64,000 bases of DNA, from the NCBI RefSeq assembly GCF_016127315.1, contig NZ_CP065997.1:5642001-5706000 (forward strand), in the 5' to 3' direction. The stretch is from Achromobacter deleyi (GTDB lineage: Bacteria; Pseudomonadota; Gammaproteobacteria; Burkholderiales; Burkholderiaceae_B). The notes under the pieces are model-generated. The model was not told where the DNA came from and did not search any database. It saw only the letters and a list, made by a program, of their open reading frames with translations. The position numbers were made by a program, and so were the translations under genes. Below are positions 61,741 to 64,000 of this stretch, piece by piece (position 1 is the first letter of the stretch; every line of letters begins with the position of its first letter).

Positions 61741-62882
61741 GGCGCCATCTGGAAGGCTTCTCGTGGTCGCGCTGGTGGAGCATGGTGCTCAAGGAGTTCC
61801 TGCAACTGCGCCGCGACCGCATCACCTTCGGCATGATCGTCGGCATTCCGATCATGCAGCTGGCGCTGTTCGGCTACGCCATCAACACCAACCCCAAGCA
61901 GTTGCCGACCGCTGTCATCGTGGCCGACCACAGCCCGTTCACGCGCAGCTTCGTGGCGGCGATGACGGGGTCGGATTACTTCAACATCGTCGAGACGCTA
62001 CCCGACGAGGAAGCCGGCCGCGCCGCGCTGGCGCAGGGCCGGGTGCTGTTCGTGCTGACCATTCCGCCGGACTTCTCGCGCAAGCTGCTGCGCGGCGAAC
62101 GGCCGGCGCTGCTGATCGAGGCCGACGCCACCGACCCGATGGCGACCGGGCTGGCGATCGGCTCGGCCACGCAGCTGGCGCAGGCGGTGGCGCAGAAGGA
62201 CCTGACCGGCCCCTTGGCGCACCTGGCCGGCGGCCAGCCGCCGTTCGACGTGCGCGTGCACCAGCTCTACAACGAAGAGCAGATCTCGCAATACAACACC
62301 GTGCCCGGGCTGATGGGCGTGATCCTGACCATGACACTGGTGATGATGACCGGCCTGGCCATGACGCGCGAACGCGAGCGCGGCACCATGGAAAACCTGC
62401 TGGCCATGCCGGTGCGGCCGCTGGAGGTGATGACGGGCAAGATCGTGCCCTACATCGCCATCGGCCTGATCCAGGCCACCATCATCCTGCTGGCGGCGTA
62501 TTTCGTGTTCCACGTGCCGTTCCTGGGCAACCTGGTGACGGTGTACCTGGGCGCGCTGATCTTCGTGGCGGCCAACCTGACCGTCGGCATCACACTGTCG
62601 TCGCTGGCGCAGAACCAGCTCCAGGCGATGCAGCTGACGATGTTCTATTTCCTGCCCAACATGCTGCTGTCCGGCTTCATGTTCCCGTTCCTGGGCATGC
62701 CCAAGTGGGCCCAGTACCTGGGCAACCTGCTGCCGCTGACGCACTTCAACCGGCTGATCCGCGGCATCCTGCTCAAGGGCAACGGCTGGTGGGACCTGTG
62801 GCCCACCATCTGGCCCATGCTGCTGTTCACCGTGGTCGTGATGACCGCCGCCGTAAAGTTCTACCGCCGCACCCTGGATTGA
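61737..62882 (+). CDS. ABC-2 type permease
   Basis: A 381-residue permease with one N-terminal helix (FGMIVGIPIMQLALFGYAI), a long periplasmic loop and five C-terminal helices. Typical features: RERERGTMENLLAMPVRPLE and FYFLPNMLLSGFMFPFLGMP. Only one permease is encoded, implying a homodimer. ATGA overlap with the ATPase gene. Confidence 0.93.
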   Translation: MRRHLEGFSWSRWWSMVLKEFLQLRRDRITFGMIVGIPIMQLALFGYAINTNPKQLPTAVIVADHSPFTRSFVAAMTGSDYFNIVETLPDEEAGRAALAQGRVLFVLTIPPDFSRKLLRGERPALLIEADATDPMATGLAIGSATQLAQAVAQKDLTGPLAHLAGGQPPFDVRVHQLYNEEQISQYNTVPGLMGVILTMTLVMMTGLAMTRERERGTMENLLAMPVRPLEVMTGKIVPYIAIGLIQATIILLAAYFVFHVPFLGNLVTVYLGALIFVAANLTVGITLSSLAQNQLQAMQLTMFYFLPNMLLSGFMFPFLGMPKWAQYLGNLLPLTHFNRLIRGILLKGNGWWDLWPTIWPMLLFTVVVMTAAVKFYRRTLD

Positions 62883-62890
62883 AGGCCGCC

Positions 62891-64000
62891 ATGCCCCGCC
62901 CCCACCTGCCCTTCGCCCGCCGCGCCGCGCTCGTGGCCGCCTGCGCCCTGCTGCCCGGCTGCGCCGTCGGGCCTGATTTCGAGCGTCCGGCCGCGCCGCC
63001 AGTCAGCGCCTACACGGCGCCAGCCGACGCCGCTGCCGGCGGCGCGCAGCCACGCCTCACCGACGCCGACATCCCGGCGCAATGGTGGCGCCTGTTCCGT
63101 TCCGACGCGCTGGACGCGCTGGTGCGGCAGGCGCTGGACGCCAGCCCGACGCTGGCACAGGCCCGTGCCCGGCTGCGCCAGGCCGGCGAGGACCTGAACG
63201 CCGAGACCGGCGGGCGCCTGCTGCCGGCGGTCGACGCCAACCTGTCGGCCACGCGGCAGAAGGTCGATCCGTCCGCCTACGGCGTGCCCGTCACCGAGCA
63301 GCCGGCGCCGTTCACGCTCTATAACGCCTCGATCGACGTGTCCTACACGCTGGACGTGTTCGGCGGCAACCGCCGCGCGCTGGAGGGACTGGCCGCGCAG
63401 GTCGACTACCAGTCGCACGAACTGCAGGCCGCGCGCATGACGCTGGCCGCCAACGTCGTCACCACCGCCATCCGCCAGGCCGACCTGGCCGGCCGCCTGG
63501 CCGACACGCGCGAGCTGCTGGCGGCCCAGCAGCGCCAGCGCGACATCATGGCGCAACGCCTGCGGGCCGGCGGCATCGCCGAGGCCGACCTGCGCAACCA
63601 GGAACTGCTGCTGGCGCAGACCGCCGCCACCGTGCCGCCGCTGGAGTACCAGCTGGCGCAGGCCACCCACCAGCTGGCCACCTACCTGGGCCAGCCGCCC
63701 GCCGCCTGGCAGGCGCCGCCATTGCGCCTGGCCGACCTGGCGCTGCCGGCCGAGATTCCCACCGGGGTGCCGTCGGCGCTGACCCGCCAGCGGCCCGACA
63801 TCCTGGCCGCCGAAGCCCTGCTGCACCAGGCCTCGGCCGATGTCGGCGTGGCCACGGCCAACCAGTACCCCCGGTTCACCCTGACCGCCAGCTTCGGGTC
63901 GCAACGCACCCGGGCCGGCGATATCACCGATGGCGTCAACGTATGGAACCTGGGACTGGGGCTGGTGCAACCGCTGTTCCATGGCGGTGAACTGCGCGCC
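62891..64000 (+). CDS. NodT-type outer-membrane efflux lipoprotein (C-terminus outside window)
   Basis: The first 370 codons are visible and the frame is open at the right edge. A lipoprotein signal ends in LLPGC (Cys24), then CAVGPDFERPAAP, the NodT family opening. Two TolC-like repeats follow (ALDASPTLAQARARLRQAG, DVSYTLDVFGGNRRALEG, PDILAAEALLHQASADVGVA). It should provide the outer-membrane channel for the HlyD-ABC pump, making a complete tripartite exporter. Eight bases follow the permease stop. Confidence 0.93.
   Translation, partial: MPRPHLPFARRAALVAACALLPGCAVGPDFERPAAPPVSAYTAPADAAAGGAQPRLTDADIPAQWWRLFRSDALDALVRQALDASPTLAQARARLRQAGEDLNAETGGRLLPAVDANLSATRQKVDPSAYGVPVTEQPAPFTLYNASIDVSYTLDVFGGNRRALEGLAAQVDYQSHELQAARMTLAANVVTTAIRQADLAGRLADTRELLAAQQRQRDIMAQRLRAGGIAEADLRNQELLLAQTAATVPPLEYQLAQATHQLATYLGQPPAAWQAPPLRLADLALPAEIPTGVPSALTRQRPDILAAEALLHQASADVGVATANQYPRFTLTASFGSQRTRAGDITDGVNVWNLGLGLVQPLFHGGELRA

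Overview
The window is high-GC DNA from a betaproteobacterium, most likely a member of the Alcaligenaceae close to Achromobacter or Bordetella. The clues are a Bug-type solute receptor, a Bordetella-style trimeric porin, a DUF4148 exported protein, tightly packed operons with ATGA overlaps, and many GTG/TTG starts. No tRNA, rRNA, CRISPR array, IS element or prophage gene was seen. This is chromosomal backbone with one clear low-GC accessory gene.

Left part (1-14.0 kb). A truncated YbiT-type ABC-F ATPase diverges from a three-gene envelope cassette: a CHASE2 membrane protein, a small exported SH3-like protein and an M48 metalloprotease lipoprotein. A reverse-strand operon follows (HAD phosphatase, tadA, an LD-carboxypeptidase with a His-rich N-terminus). 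Then come an exported Pro-rich protein and a complete Mrp/Pha cation antiporter operon with fused A and B subunits.

Middle part (14-46.5 kb). Transport and metabolism dominate: a Bug receptor, a TonB receptor, a DMT permease, a YhaN/YhaO-like SbcCD nuclease pair, dadA with a divergent Lrp regulator, and a FecI-FecR-TonB receptor iron-signalling unit preceded by Fur-like sites. Next are an acyl-CoA dehydrogenase, an Rrf2 regulator divergent from a CPYC flavoprotein with a palindromic operator, a DUF2971 gene coupled to a CxxC-rich protein, a porin with a strong terminator, a VOC/AraC pair and several uncharacterised proteins. One of these is built almost entirely of 30 consecutive hexapeptides.

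Right part (46.5-64 kb). An AT-rich single-gene insertion encodes a candidate PD-(D/E)XK nuclease. It abuts the terminator of a glycerol ABC transporter operon (glpSTPQUV type) that diverges from glpR-glpD. The operon's two ATPases carry complementary motif defects, predicting one consensus and one degenerate ATP site. After an HD-GYP protein, a DJ-1 family protein and a CurA-like reductase, the window ends in a TetR-controlled tripartite efflux operon (HlyD lipoprotein, ABC ATPase, ABC-2 permease, NodT-type outer membrane factor), which runs off the right edge.
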